A stretch of 5,284 bases of DNA from an uncultured Acidobacteriota bacterium (GTDB lineage: Bacteria > Acidobacteriota > Vicinamibacteria > Vicinamibacterales > UBA8438), in assembly GCA_937888665.1 (NCBI GenBank), contig CALBET010000613.1, positions 1 to 5,284 of the forward strand, in the 5' to 3' direction. Below the pieces are notes generated by a model. It had not been told where the DNA came from. It was given only the letters and a program-made list of their open reading frames with translations, and searched no databases. Made by a program: the position numbers and the translations under genes. Shown here in pieces: positions 1 through 5,284 of this stretch; positions within the stretch are counted from its first letter, which is position 1, and each line of letters begins with the position of its first letter.

Positions 1-92
1 CCCGGCAGAGCCGGGGGCGTCAAGAATGTGAGCCGCCAAAGGCGGCTTGACGGCGACGCGAGACGTCGCCTCGGGGCCCCCTGTTGGGGGCC
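1..92. repeat. Cluster of four perfect stem-loops downstream of tnpA
   Basis: Four palindromes follow each other. Stem 1 pairs CCCGGC (1-6) with GCCGGG (10-15), loop AGA; the G-run continues to 17, so the stem probably extends left of the window. Stem 2 pairs AGCCGCC (31-37) with GGCGGCT (41-47), loop AAA, and can be enclosed by CGTCA (18-22) with TGACG (48-52), leaving an 8-nt bulge. Stem 3 pairs GGCGACG (52-58) with CGTCGCC (64-70). Stem 4 pairs GGCCCCC (75-81) with GGGGGCC (86-92), loop TGTT. Stems 2, 3 and 4 are each separated by 4 nt. None is followed by a T-run on either strand, so a simple intrinsic terminator is not supported. They may form the IS200 right end or a structured transcript tail; the role is inferred. 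Confidence 0.7.
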
Positions 93-95
93 GGA

Positions 96-551
96 CTACA
101 ACATGCCCAGTTGATCGATTCGTCGGTCCTCAGACTCCTGATGGCGGATGTACTTGCGAATCGTCTCCTCATCCCGACCCACCGTCGACACAAAGCACCC
201 CCGCGCCCAGAAGTGCTTTCCCACGAAGCCGCGCGTCACCTCGTTGAATTCCCGCGCGATCCAGATCGCACTCTTCCCCTTCAGAAACCCCACCACCGAG
301 GCGACCGCGTACTTCGGGGGAATGGAGACCATCATGTGCACATGATCGCCCATCAGATGCCCCTCCGCGACGGCGCAATCCTTGCGATGCGCCAGTTGCT
401 GAAACACCGCGCCCAACCGATCCCGCAGCTTCCCGTACAGCACCTTCTTGCGATACTTCGGAATGACAATGATGTGATACTTACAGTCCCACTCGATATG
501 ATTCGTACATGTGAATGGTAGATTGGCATCGCGTGAGTTGACCGAAGGCAC
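96..551 (-). CDS. tnpA: IS200-family Y1 transposase TnpA (HUH endonuclease)
   Basis: This is a 151-residue TnpA when read from GTG 549-551, the usual length for IS200 transposases. Such enzymes act as dimers that cut and rejoin single-stranded DNA through a 5'-phosphotyrosine link at subterminal hairpins. Visible family marks are CTNHIEWDCKYH (15-26) with IPKYRKK (30-36), the HUH metal-binding motif His70-Val71-His72 in GDHVHMMVSIPPK, FLKGKSA (89-95), HFWARG (113-118), and the catalytic tyrosine Tyr134 in ETIRKYIRHQ, with Gln138 four residues later as in characterised family members. All key residues are present, so the enzyme may be active. The start is uncertain: no ATG or clear ribosome binding site lies near residue 1, and the frame is open upstream into the helicase-nuclease gene, so it could also be made as part of a fusion. 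Stem-loops lie directly downstream. Confidence 0.9.
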   Translation of the reverse strand: MPSVNSRDANLPFTCTNHIEWDCKYHIIVIPKYRKKVLYGKLRDRLGAVFQQLAHRKDCAVAEGHLMGDHVHMMVSIPPKYAVASVVGFLKGKSAIWIAREFNEVTRGFVGKHFWARGCFVSTVGRDEETIRKYIRHQESEDRRIDQLGML

Positions 552-579
552 GATCAATTGCGCACGGCCAAAGAGATTC

Positions 580-596
580 CCGTCGCCAGTCGACGG
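580..596. repeat. Stem-loop upstream of tnpA, candidate IS200 left-end hairpin
   Basis: CCGTCG (580-585) pairs perfectly with CGACGG (591-596) around the loop CCAGT. It sits about 28 bp upstream of the proposed GTG start of tnpA. In IS200-type elements a short hairpin near the left end is the transposase binding site, and an upstream structure in the RNA can also limit tnpA translation. Position and shape fit, but the sequence also lies inside the open frame joining the helicase gene to tnpA, so chance pairing in GC-rich DNA is possible. Confidence 0.35.
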
Positions 597-1357
597 ATGC
601 ACCCGCGCATATACAGGACGCGCGTCTCCTCTTGCTGAACTGGTTTGTGCCGGCGGGGCCTCAGGAATCGATGCCTGAGCGTTCTCGAAACTGTCAACAG
701 GCATCACGGTGCCCTGCCCAACCGCTGGCTCCGTGACAAAGGGGACGACGCGGTGCTCGGAATGCACACTTCTCGGTGCGCCTTCGGCTCCAATCGGTTC
801 GATACCGCGCTCGGCCAACGTCTTCACGAGGTCGTCCAGCATGTCCCTGCGCCGGCGGATGAAGGCGGAGGCGAAACACCGCCAGAACACCCAACCGGCG
901 CGCTCCAGGACGCGCTGGCGCTGCATGTCGTCGGCCCACTTGTCCGCGCCGTGGTACTTGTCGCCGTCGCATTCGACCGCCAGCCGCGCGTCGTTGTGTC
1001 CCTCAACCACCATATCGATGCGGTATTGGCCGACCCGCACTTGTGGAGTGATCCAGTAGCCACGCTGCGTGAGTTCGTCGTACATCTCTCGCTCGAACGG
1101 GGACTCGCATAGGGTGCGCAAATCCTCCACGCGCAGCTCATCCTGGGCGAAGGGTGTCGCGAAGTGTGCGATGAGACTGCGCCGTAAACGGTCCGCCTTG
1201 CTCAGATGCTCCAGCTCTACCGAGCGCACCAGGTACATCCGGTCCCTGGCGCGCGAAGCCGCCACGTTGAAACGCTGGGCGAAAGTATCGCGGGAGAGCG
1301 GCGCGCCGACCTCGTTTGGCGCCGAGACCATCGAGAGAAACATGATGTCCCGCTCTT

Positions 1358-1365
1358 TGCCCTGG
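1358..1365. repeat. Target site duplication of the ISKra4 element, left copy
   Basis: TGCCCTGG directly abuts the left inverted repeat and is repeated exactly at the right end. On the minus strand it encodes the QG of the helicase motif V (FQGKERD). It is flanked on the left by helicase sequence. Confidence 0.9.
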
Positions 1366-1386
1366 GGGCCGGGATCTGCTACGGAG
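1366..1386 (+). repeat. Left terminal inverted repeat (IRL) of the ISKra4 element
   Basis: It starts GGGCCGGGATCTGC and matches the reverse complement of 2947-2967 at 15 of 21 positions, including the outer GGG and the inner CGGAG. The outer boundary is set by the adjoining target duplication. Confidence 0.85.
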
Positions 1387-1419
1387 ACAACAACTTACAA
1401 GGATTTAGGATAGCCAAGA

Positions 1420-1485
1420 GATGCCTCCATTGGGTACGCTGACTTGGGGTTAGCAAGATTCTCACAGCGAGACCACGGAGGCATC
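1420..1485 (+). promoter_or_regulatory. Inverted repeat sequestering the transposase ribosome binding site
   Basis: GATGCCTCC (1420-1428) is an exact reverse complement of GGAGGCATC (1477-1485), the stretch holding the GGAGG ribosome binding site and ending at the ATG. GG (1432-1433) and CC (1473-1474) can extend the stem after a small internal loop. The 48-nt loop holds a second small stem, GCTGA (1438-1442) with TTAGC (1450-1454, one G-U pair). In a transcript that starts upstream of 1420 the site would be closed; a transcript starting inside the loop would leave it open. This resembles the protection several insertion sequences have against transcription entering from host genes. The pairing is seen; the effect is inferred. 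Confidence 0.6.
1477..1481 (+). promoter_or_regulatory. Ribosome binding site of the ISKra4 transposase
   Basis: GGAGG lies 4 nt before ATG 1486-1488. It supports this start over the in-frame TTG at 1444-1446, which has no such site in front. It forms one arm of the inverted repeat described for 1420-1485. Confidence 0.7.
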
Positions 1486-2946
1486 ATGGGTACAGTGCAT
1501 CAGTTTCCGAGCCAACACAACCAGACGTCAGTGCCGGCGGAGGCGCTCGCGCACGCCTTGAGCCGGGCCATCGATGCGACGGTTGGGGCCGACGCCAGCT
1601 TCGAAACCCGTGAGGTGGCGGCCTTGGCGCTCACGAACGAGGCCACGCGCGTGTTCCTGGAGCGCGACCTCCTGGCGATCGCGGATCGTCACGGGGCGCA
1701 GGTGGAGGTGGACGGCGTGATGTACCACCAGCACGAACCGGGCACCGTGCGGTACTACACGCTGTGCGGGGCGCTCGACATCGAGCGGTGGACCTACCGT
1801 GCGATGGGCGTCCGCAATGGTCCCACGCTGGTGCCTCTCGACCTCGACGCGGGGCTCGTGGAGCGGACGAGCCCAGCGCTGGGCTTCCGCATCGCCCTGG
1901 GCTACGCGAAGGACCACATGCGCAGTTGCGCGGAGGACATGACGGCCGACCACCGGTGTCCCCCCTCGCGCAGCACGCTGGAACGTGTGGCCAAAGCCAT
2001 CGGGACCGCAGCCACCGCGGTGGCGCCCCGCATCGAACCGCGCCTGCGACGGGCGGAGCGGGTGCCGGCGGGCGCGGTCGCCATCGCGCTCGGCCTCGAC
2101 CGCACGTCGGTGCCCATGGAGGAGGATGTGCCGGCGGGCGAGCCGCCGGCGACGCGGCGCAAGACGCGGCACACGCCGTATACCCGCACGACGCCGGCCC
2201 CGGTGACCGTCAACTACCGGATGGCCTATGTCGGCACGCTCAGCTTCCACGACGCGAGTGGGACGGAGTTGGCCACGCGGCGCTACGCCGCACCGGCGCA
2301 CGCGTCCCCCACGGCCCGTGTCGTGCGCCCCCTGCTGGCCGATATGCGCCAGGCGCTCAGGCAGATGCCCACGCTGGCCGTCGGGGTCGTCCAAGACGGC
2401 GCGCCCGAGCTCTGGAATCTGCTGCGCTCGGCCCTCGCGGCCGAACCGCTGGTCACAACCTTCTACGAAGCCATCGACCGCTATCATCTCAACGAGCGGC
2501 TCGCCGAAGTCCTGCGATACGTCGAACCCGACACGGCCATTCGCCGCGCGCAATTGTCTCGGTGGAACGAGAGCCTCGACGGCTATGATCACACCATCTA
2601 TCGCATCCGGGCCTGGGTCCGTGACCGCCAGGCCGACGCCCTCGCCCGCCACGACCGCACGCGGCTTGAGCAGTTAGCGCCGCACCTGACGTACCTGGAG
2701 AACAACGCGTCCCTGATGCGCTACGCGCGCCTCCGTGCGGTGGGCTTACCGGTCGGCAGCGGCGTGACTGAAGGGGCATGTAAGTCCGTCATCAAGATGC
2801 GGACGAATGGGAGTAGTCAGCGCTGGCGGCCGGAGGGCCTCGAGGCCGTCTTGACCTTACGGTCCCTGCACATGAGTGACCGACTTCCGCGCTTCTGGGC
2901 GAACTTCGCTCGCGGTTACCGGCAGGAGGTCAACCGGTGCGCGTAG
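1486..2946 (+). CDS. ISKra4-family DDE transposase
   Basis: The 486-residue protein (from ATG 1486-1488) carries out cut or copy transfer of the element that encodes it. An N-terminal region holds a probable DNA-binding part, then VDGVMYHQHEPGTVRYYTL (about 75-93), a family-typical stretch. The RNase H-like catalytic core shows Asp205 in LGLDRTSVPM, Asp304 in GVVQDGAPELW and Glu429 in LPVGSGVTEGACKS, giving a full DDE triad. The C-terminus (RWRPEGLEAVLTLRSL, near 447-462, then RLPRFWANF) is also typical of ISKra4 transposases. The frame is intact, with no stop or shift. The stop codon abuts the right inverted repeat. Translation is probably limited by the stem-loop over its ribosome binding site. 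ISLre2-type transposases share the GSG-x2-E pattern, but the C-terminal block favours ISKra4. Confidence 0.93.
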   Translation: MGTVHQFPSQHNQTSVPAEALAHALSRAIDATVGADASFETREVAALALTNEATRVFLERDLLAIADRHGAQVEVDGVMYHQHEPGTVRYYTLCGALDIERWTYRAMGVRNGPTLVPLDLDAGLVERTSPALGFRIALGYAKDHMRSCAEDMTADHRCPPSRSTLERVAKAIGTAATAVAPRIEPRLRRAERVPAGAVAIALGLDRTSVPMEEDVPAGEPPATRRKTRHTPYTRTTPAPVTVNYRMAYVGTLSFHDASGTELATRRYAAPAHASPTARVVRPLLADMRQALRQMPTLAVGVVQDGAPELWNLLRSALAAEPLVTTFYEAIDRYHLNERLAEVLRYVEPDTAIRRAQLSRWNESLDGYDHTIYRIRAWVRDRQADALARHDRTRLEQLAPHLTYLENNASLMRYARLRAVGLPVGSGVTEGACKSVIKMRTNGSSQRWRPEGLEAVLTLRSLHMSDRLPRFWANFARGYRQEVNRCA

Positions 2947-2967
2947 CTCCGAGGCTAATCCAGACCC
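2947..2967 (-). repeat. Right terminal inverted repeat (IRR) of the ISKra4 element
   Basis: Read on the minus strand it starts GGGTCTGGATTAGC and matches the left repeat at 15 of 21 positions. It begins at the base after the transposase stop codon and ends at the target duplication. Confidence 0.85.
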
Positions 2968-2975
2968 TGCCCTGG
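2968..2975. repeat. Target site duplication of the ISKra4 element, right copy
   Basis: TGCCCTGG is identical to 1358-1365 and abuts the right inverted repeat. It is part of the helicase codons for TFQG on the minus strand. Removing 1610 bp between equivalent positions of the two copies restores one open helicase frame. Confidence 0.9.
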
Positions 2976-5284
2976 AACGTGCGTGCATCGCCACAAGCGA
3001 TCTGATGGTGCTGCATTACTTCCGGCCCGAGGGCGTCGGTAAGTTGCTCCCATATCAACATGGCCTGCTTGTCGGCGAGCAGCGAGACGACCCCGATCGA
3101 GCGGCCGCCCATTTTGGAGTCAGACACGATGGCCTTGATTTCATCGACGATGAATCGCGCCTCGGGCCGATTGACGTCACCTGTGCGGTAGCCGTGTTCC
3201 ACACGCACGTCGATGAGGGGCGGGTCGAGACGCTCGGAGGCTTTGGGCATGCGCAGTGGCCGCAGCTCGTGATTGTAGAACTCGCGCTTGGAGTACTCGA
3301 TGATCGGGCCGACACAGCGGAAATGCTCCTTCAGCATCACCGCGCTCTTGGCAAAGACTACTTTGAACAGGTCATAGATGGAGCGCTCCGGCGACATCAG
3401 TGGACGATACGCTTCCACCTGATTGCCGAGGAAGCGACCCATGAGACTGCGAATCTTCTCCTCTTCGAGACCGACGCCTTCGGGGGAGACTTGCTTGTCG
3501 TCGCCGACAATGAGGACTTTCCTCGCCCGCAACAAGGAAGGCAATGCCGTTAGGTCCGATTGCGACGCTTCGTCGATGACGACGAGGTCGAAGCAGCCCA
3601 ATTCTGCAGGCAGCGATTCGGACACGCGGTAGTGCGGCATGATCCAGCACGGCACTGCAGGGTTCGCCTGCGATGCTGCCATCCGCGCATCCTGCCGATA
3701 GCGCACCGCGCGCTTGCCAGTGCCCTTGCCGATTTTCTGAATGGCGTTGAGATATCCCTGCAGAGCGGCCCGAATACTGGGTGAAGCGTTCTCCGCGAGT
3801 TTCAGCCACGTTCGCCTCACTACGATATCGCGATAGGCGCGCGACAAATCGCTCTCCACTTCGTGCCGATCTTTCGCCAATCGCTTCAGCACTTCTTGTG
3901 CGTCAATCGATTCGAGGTAGGCCGCAAGGCGTCTCAGGCGCCAAGCGCTGCGCCAGTTGTCCGGCAGAAGGGTATCTACCGCGCCCTCAAACGGTCGTTT
4001 GAGCGCCGCCGCGTACTTAGGCGCCCCGGAGGCTTCAACTTTTCCGCAACCGTCACCTAGGGCGGCGAGATGCGTGCCGAGGCCCAGCACGCGAGATAGC
4101 TCCGCCATCAGCGCCGTCCACCCAGCCTGCATCTGGGCGTCTTCAATCCCAGGGTTGCCCAGCGTTTCCGCCAGAAACCGGCGAATGTCCTCTACGACGC
4201 GGCCCGTGCGACCTTCCAGGACCTTTTGAAAGCGCTCCTTGTGAGCCCAGACGTTGGCGAGTCGGTTCTTCGTGAGATGGTGTCGTAGCGCCTTCTCCAG
4301 CTCAGCGAGTCGTTGCGTGCTATCCGCCAGCTCGCGGACATGAGCCCAGTTGGGGAAGACGAGAGGGACTGCGGCGCAGAGTTCGCCTTCCGCCTTCACT
4401 ACGTCCTTCACCTTGAGGTAGAGCGCGTGGTCCTGGGCGGCGGCCAGTCCGCCGTCCGGCGTGTCCGCCGGTACGGCTTCAAGTTGAAGCTCGGGGGCCA
4501 GAGCGTTCCAGCGCAAGGCCAGTTCGCGCAGGTACTTCAACAGCGCCAGATGCTCCGCGACATGCTTCCAGCTCTCGGCGTTGGCAGGGGGATTGCCGAG
4601 AACACGAATCCTGTCCAGCTGCTTCTTCTGCGCGGACCTGCCGAACAGTCCTTTCAAGCCAAAGGGGCTCTTGCCCTGGGCAAGATTGCTCACAGCCTCC
4701 GCGATCTCGGTAGCAAGCTCGCTGCCTGCGGGAGTGGTGACCGGCCGTTCAAGAAACGCCTTGCGCCGGTCGGCAGCCTGCTCTAGCTCGGCGCCGAGGG
4801 CTTCCAGAATCGGCATCAGGTTGTCGCTGCCGCCGCGCCGCAGACGTTCGCGCATCGCGACCGTCCAATGACGATGCCCCTGCACTACCTGGTCGCGCAG
4901 GCGCTGGAGCGCCTCGGTGTCCGTGAGGACTTCCTGAGCGCGAGCGAGCGTCTCCTGTGTCGAATCGGCGAGCGCCGGAACGTCGCCGCTGTCCACGCCC
5001 TGTTTCAGCTTTTCGAACTGGGACAGGTCCTGGTGGACTTCCAGCAGTGCCTTGGAGTCAGGAAACTCCACGAGTTGCGGCAGCGACGCATCGAGGTAGT
5101 CGACGTCTTGGCCTAGCGCACGCCTTGCCTCCCGTAGCCGCACAACATCCGCGTCCAAGAACTGCGGGGCGAATTCGGGAGTGATTCCAAGCGTGTCGGG
5201 AATCCACTCGAACTGGTCGACGTTCCCGACCACCTCGCGCGCCGCGTCTTGAGGGTCGACCTCCTCGGTTTCCAACGTGACCTT

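Larger units (their letters stand above)
1..600 (-). mobile_element. IS200-family insertion sequence, approximate extent, 3' end at or beyond window start
   Basis: A single-gene IS200-type element lies at the left edge in the same orientation as the helicase gene. The tnpA frame (96-551) is intact. Elements of this family lack terminal inverted repeats and usually make no target duplication; their ends are marked by subterminal hairpins read by the transposase as single-stranded DNA. A perfect 6-bp stem-loop (580-596) just upstream of tnpA is a candidate left-end hairpin, and the stem-loop cluster at 1-92 includes candidates for the right end. Neither border can be placed exactly: the upstream border is set at about 600 only because of the hairpin, and the downstream border may lie outside the window. 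No tnpB is present. Confidence 0.6.
96..1365 (-). pseudogene. 3' fragment of SF1 helicase-nuclease gene, in frame into IS200 tnpA
   Basis: Codons from 1365 downward continue the gene broken at 2969-5284. They begin with the end of motif V (QGKERDIMFLSMV) and motif VI (RFNVAASRARDR, 1239-1274). A PD-(D/E)XK nuclease domain of the DUF559/MTES_1575, Vsr-like type follows: SPFEREMYDEL with Glu at 1092-1094, Asp in YRIDMVV at 1014-1016, and VECDGDKYHG with Glu at 972-974. These residues suggest a metal-dependent DNA nuclease. Past GIEPIGAEGAP comes a Pro/Ala-rich tail without recognisable domains, which runs with no stop into tnpA and ends at 96-98. The first ATG in the fragment is at 1341-1343, downstream of the motif V core, so any product made on its own would lack most of the helicase. 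The native C-terminus was probably displaced by the IS200 insertion. Family assignment is confident; the fusion being functional is not. Confidence 0.85.
1366..2967 (+). mobile_element. Complete ISKra4-family insertion sequence, 1602 bp
   Basis: The element is bounded by imperfect inverted repeats (1366-1386 and 2947-2967) and by an 8-bp direct repeat, TGCCCTGG, on both sides. Both ends begin with GGG when read inwards, as is usual for ISKra4-type elements. It holds one plus-strand transposase gene, whose stop codon directly touches the right inverted repeat, and a 120-bp leader with an inverted repeat over the ribosome binding site. It sits antisense to the helicase gene it interrupts. Size, terminal GGG, 8-bp duplication and a single-frame transposase fit the family; the 8-bp duplication may point to the ISMich1-like subgroup, which I cannot confirm without a search. 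Confidence 0.9.
2930..5284 (-). pseudogene. 5' part of large SF1 helicase-nuclease gene, broken by ISKra4 and cut by window edge
   Basis: About 770 helicase codons run from the right edge down to 2969, then 12 codons of insertion-sequence DNA to a stop at 2930-2932. The frame is still open at 5284, so the true start and the ATP-binding Walker A (motif I) lie outside the window. The first 500 or so residues are mostly helical and charged, likely coiled-coil, as in SF1 helicases with a long insert between motifs I and II. Motif II is VVIDEAS (DEAS at 3563-3574), motif III GDDKQVSP (3482-3505), motif IV LKEHFRC (EHFRC at 3314-3328), and motif V starts GDARTFQG (2969-2992), where the break falls. 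The set fits AAA_11/AAA_12-type (Upf1-like) DNA or RNA helicases. The rest of motif V, motif VI and a DUF559-like nuclease domain are at 552-1365. The truncated product lacks motif VI, so it should not be a working helicase. A defence role is plausible but inferred. Confidence 0.88.

Noticed and set aside
1..92. CRISPR array or TnpB guide RNA
   Set aside because: The stem-loops have different sequences with no direct repeats or spacers, and no tnpB or cas gene is present.
660..679. Stem CTCAGG (660-665) with CCTGAG (674-679)
   Set aside because: A six-bp stem with an 8-nt loop inside coding sequence is easily found by chance, and its position suggests no role.
84..1112. Plus-strand open frames at 84-521 and 645-1112
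   Set aside because: They are antisense to TnpA and the helicase-nuclease 3' part, which show conserved catalytic motifs; the plus-strand translations show none.
1395..1411. Possible promoter for the transposase, TAGGAT at 1406-1411
   Set aside because: No acceptable -35 box lies 16-18 bp upstream (TTACAA at 1395 is too close), so it is not called.
1444..1485. Longer transposase start at TTG 1444-1446
   Set aside because: It has no ribosome binding site, and the extra residues lie in the leader stem-loop; ATG 1486 with GGAGG is better.
1528..2652. Long minus-strand open frame (374 codons) opposite the ISKra4 transposase
   Set aside because: It is antisense to a clear DDE transposase. Its translation is Arg/Gly/His-rich with no recognisable domain, as expected for a shadow frame in GC-rich DNA.
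2876..3553. Plus-strand open frame of 225 codons crossing the right end of the ISKra4 element
   Set aside because: It overlaps the transposase end and the helicase in antisense, and crosses a recent insertion border, so it cannot be an old gene.
4313..4786. Plus-strand open frame of 157 codons
   Set aside because: It mirrors the helicase coding strand; no ribosome binding site or domain is evident.
5273..5275. TTG 5273-5275 as the real start of the helicase
   Set aside because: The frame stays open to the window edge, and the protein so far lacks Walker A, so the gene must start farther upstream.

Overview
The window is GC-rich, with codons ending mostly in G or C, and carries no rRNA, tRNA or CRISPR. 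It suggests an accessory-region fragment of a high-GC bacterium; the sequence alone does not fix the phylum. Nearly all of it is one large minus-strand gene broken by one insertion sequence and running in frame into another.

Layout. (i) 1-95: four closely packed perfect stem-loops just downstream of an IS200-type transposase; the first is cut by the window start. (ii) 96-551, minus: a complete IS200-family HUH/Y1 transposase (TnpA), probably starting at GTG 549-551. (iii) About 597-1365, minus: the 3' part of an SF1 helicase-nuclease gene, with helicase motif VI followed by a PD-(D/E)XK (DUF559/Vsr-like) nuclease domain. Its frame continues with no stop into tnpA. (iv) 1366-2967: a complete 1602-bp ISKra4-family element with imperfect 21-bp terminal inverted repeats, an 8-bp target duplication (TGCCCTGG at 1358-1365 and 2968-2975) and one plus-strand DDE transposase gene (1486-2946). 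(v) 2969-5284, minus: the 5' part of the same helicase gene, running off the right edge. It has a long helical region and then motifs II to V.

The helicase is split inside motif V. Joining the two parts at the target duplication (removing 1610 bp) restores the frame exactly and gives the expected FQG-KERDIMF. The original product was therefore a large single-chain SF1 helicase with a C-terminal nuclease domain, an architecture often met in defence islands and other mobile regions. That role is inferred; no other defence gene is visible. No frame damage is seen on either side of the ISKra4 copy, so the disruption looks recent.

Most notable points: the exact, reversible disruption of the helicase-nuclease; the in-frame helicase-nuclease/HUH-transposase junction; a 9-bp inverted repeat covering the ribosome binding site of the ISKra4 transposase; and the stem-loop cluster after tnpA.
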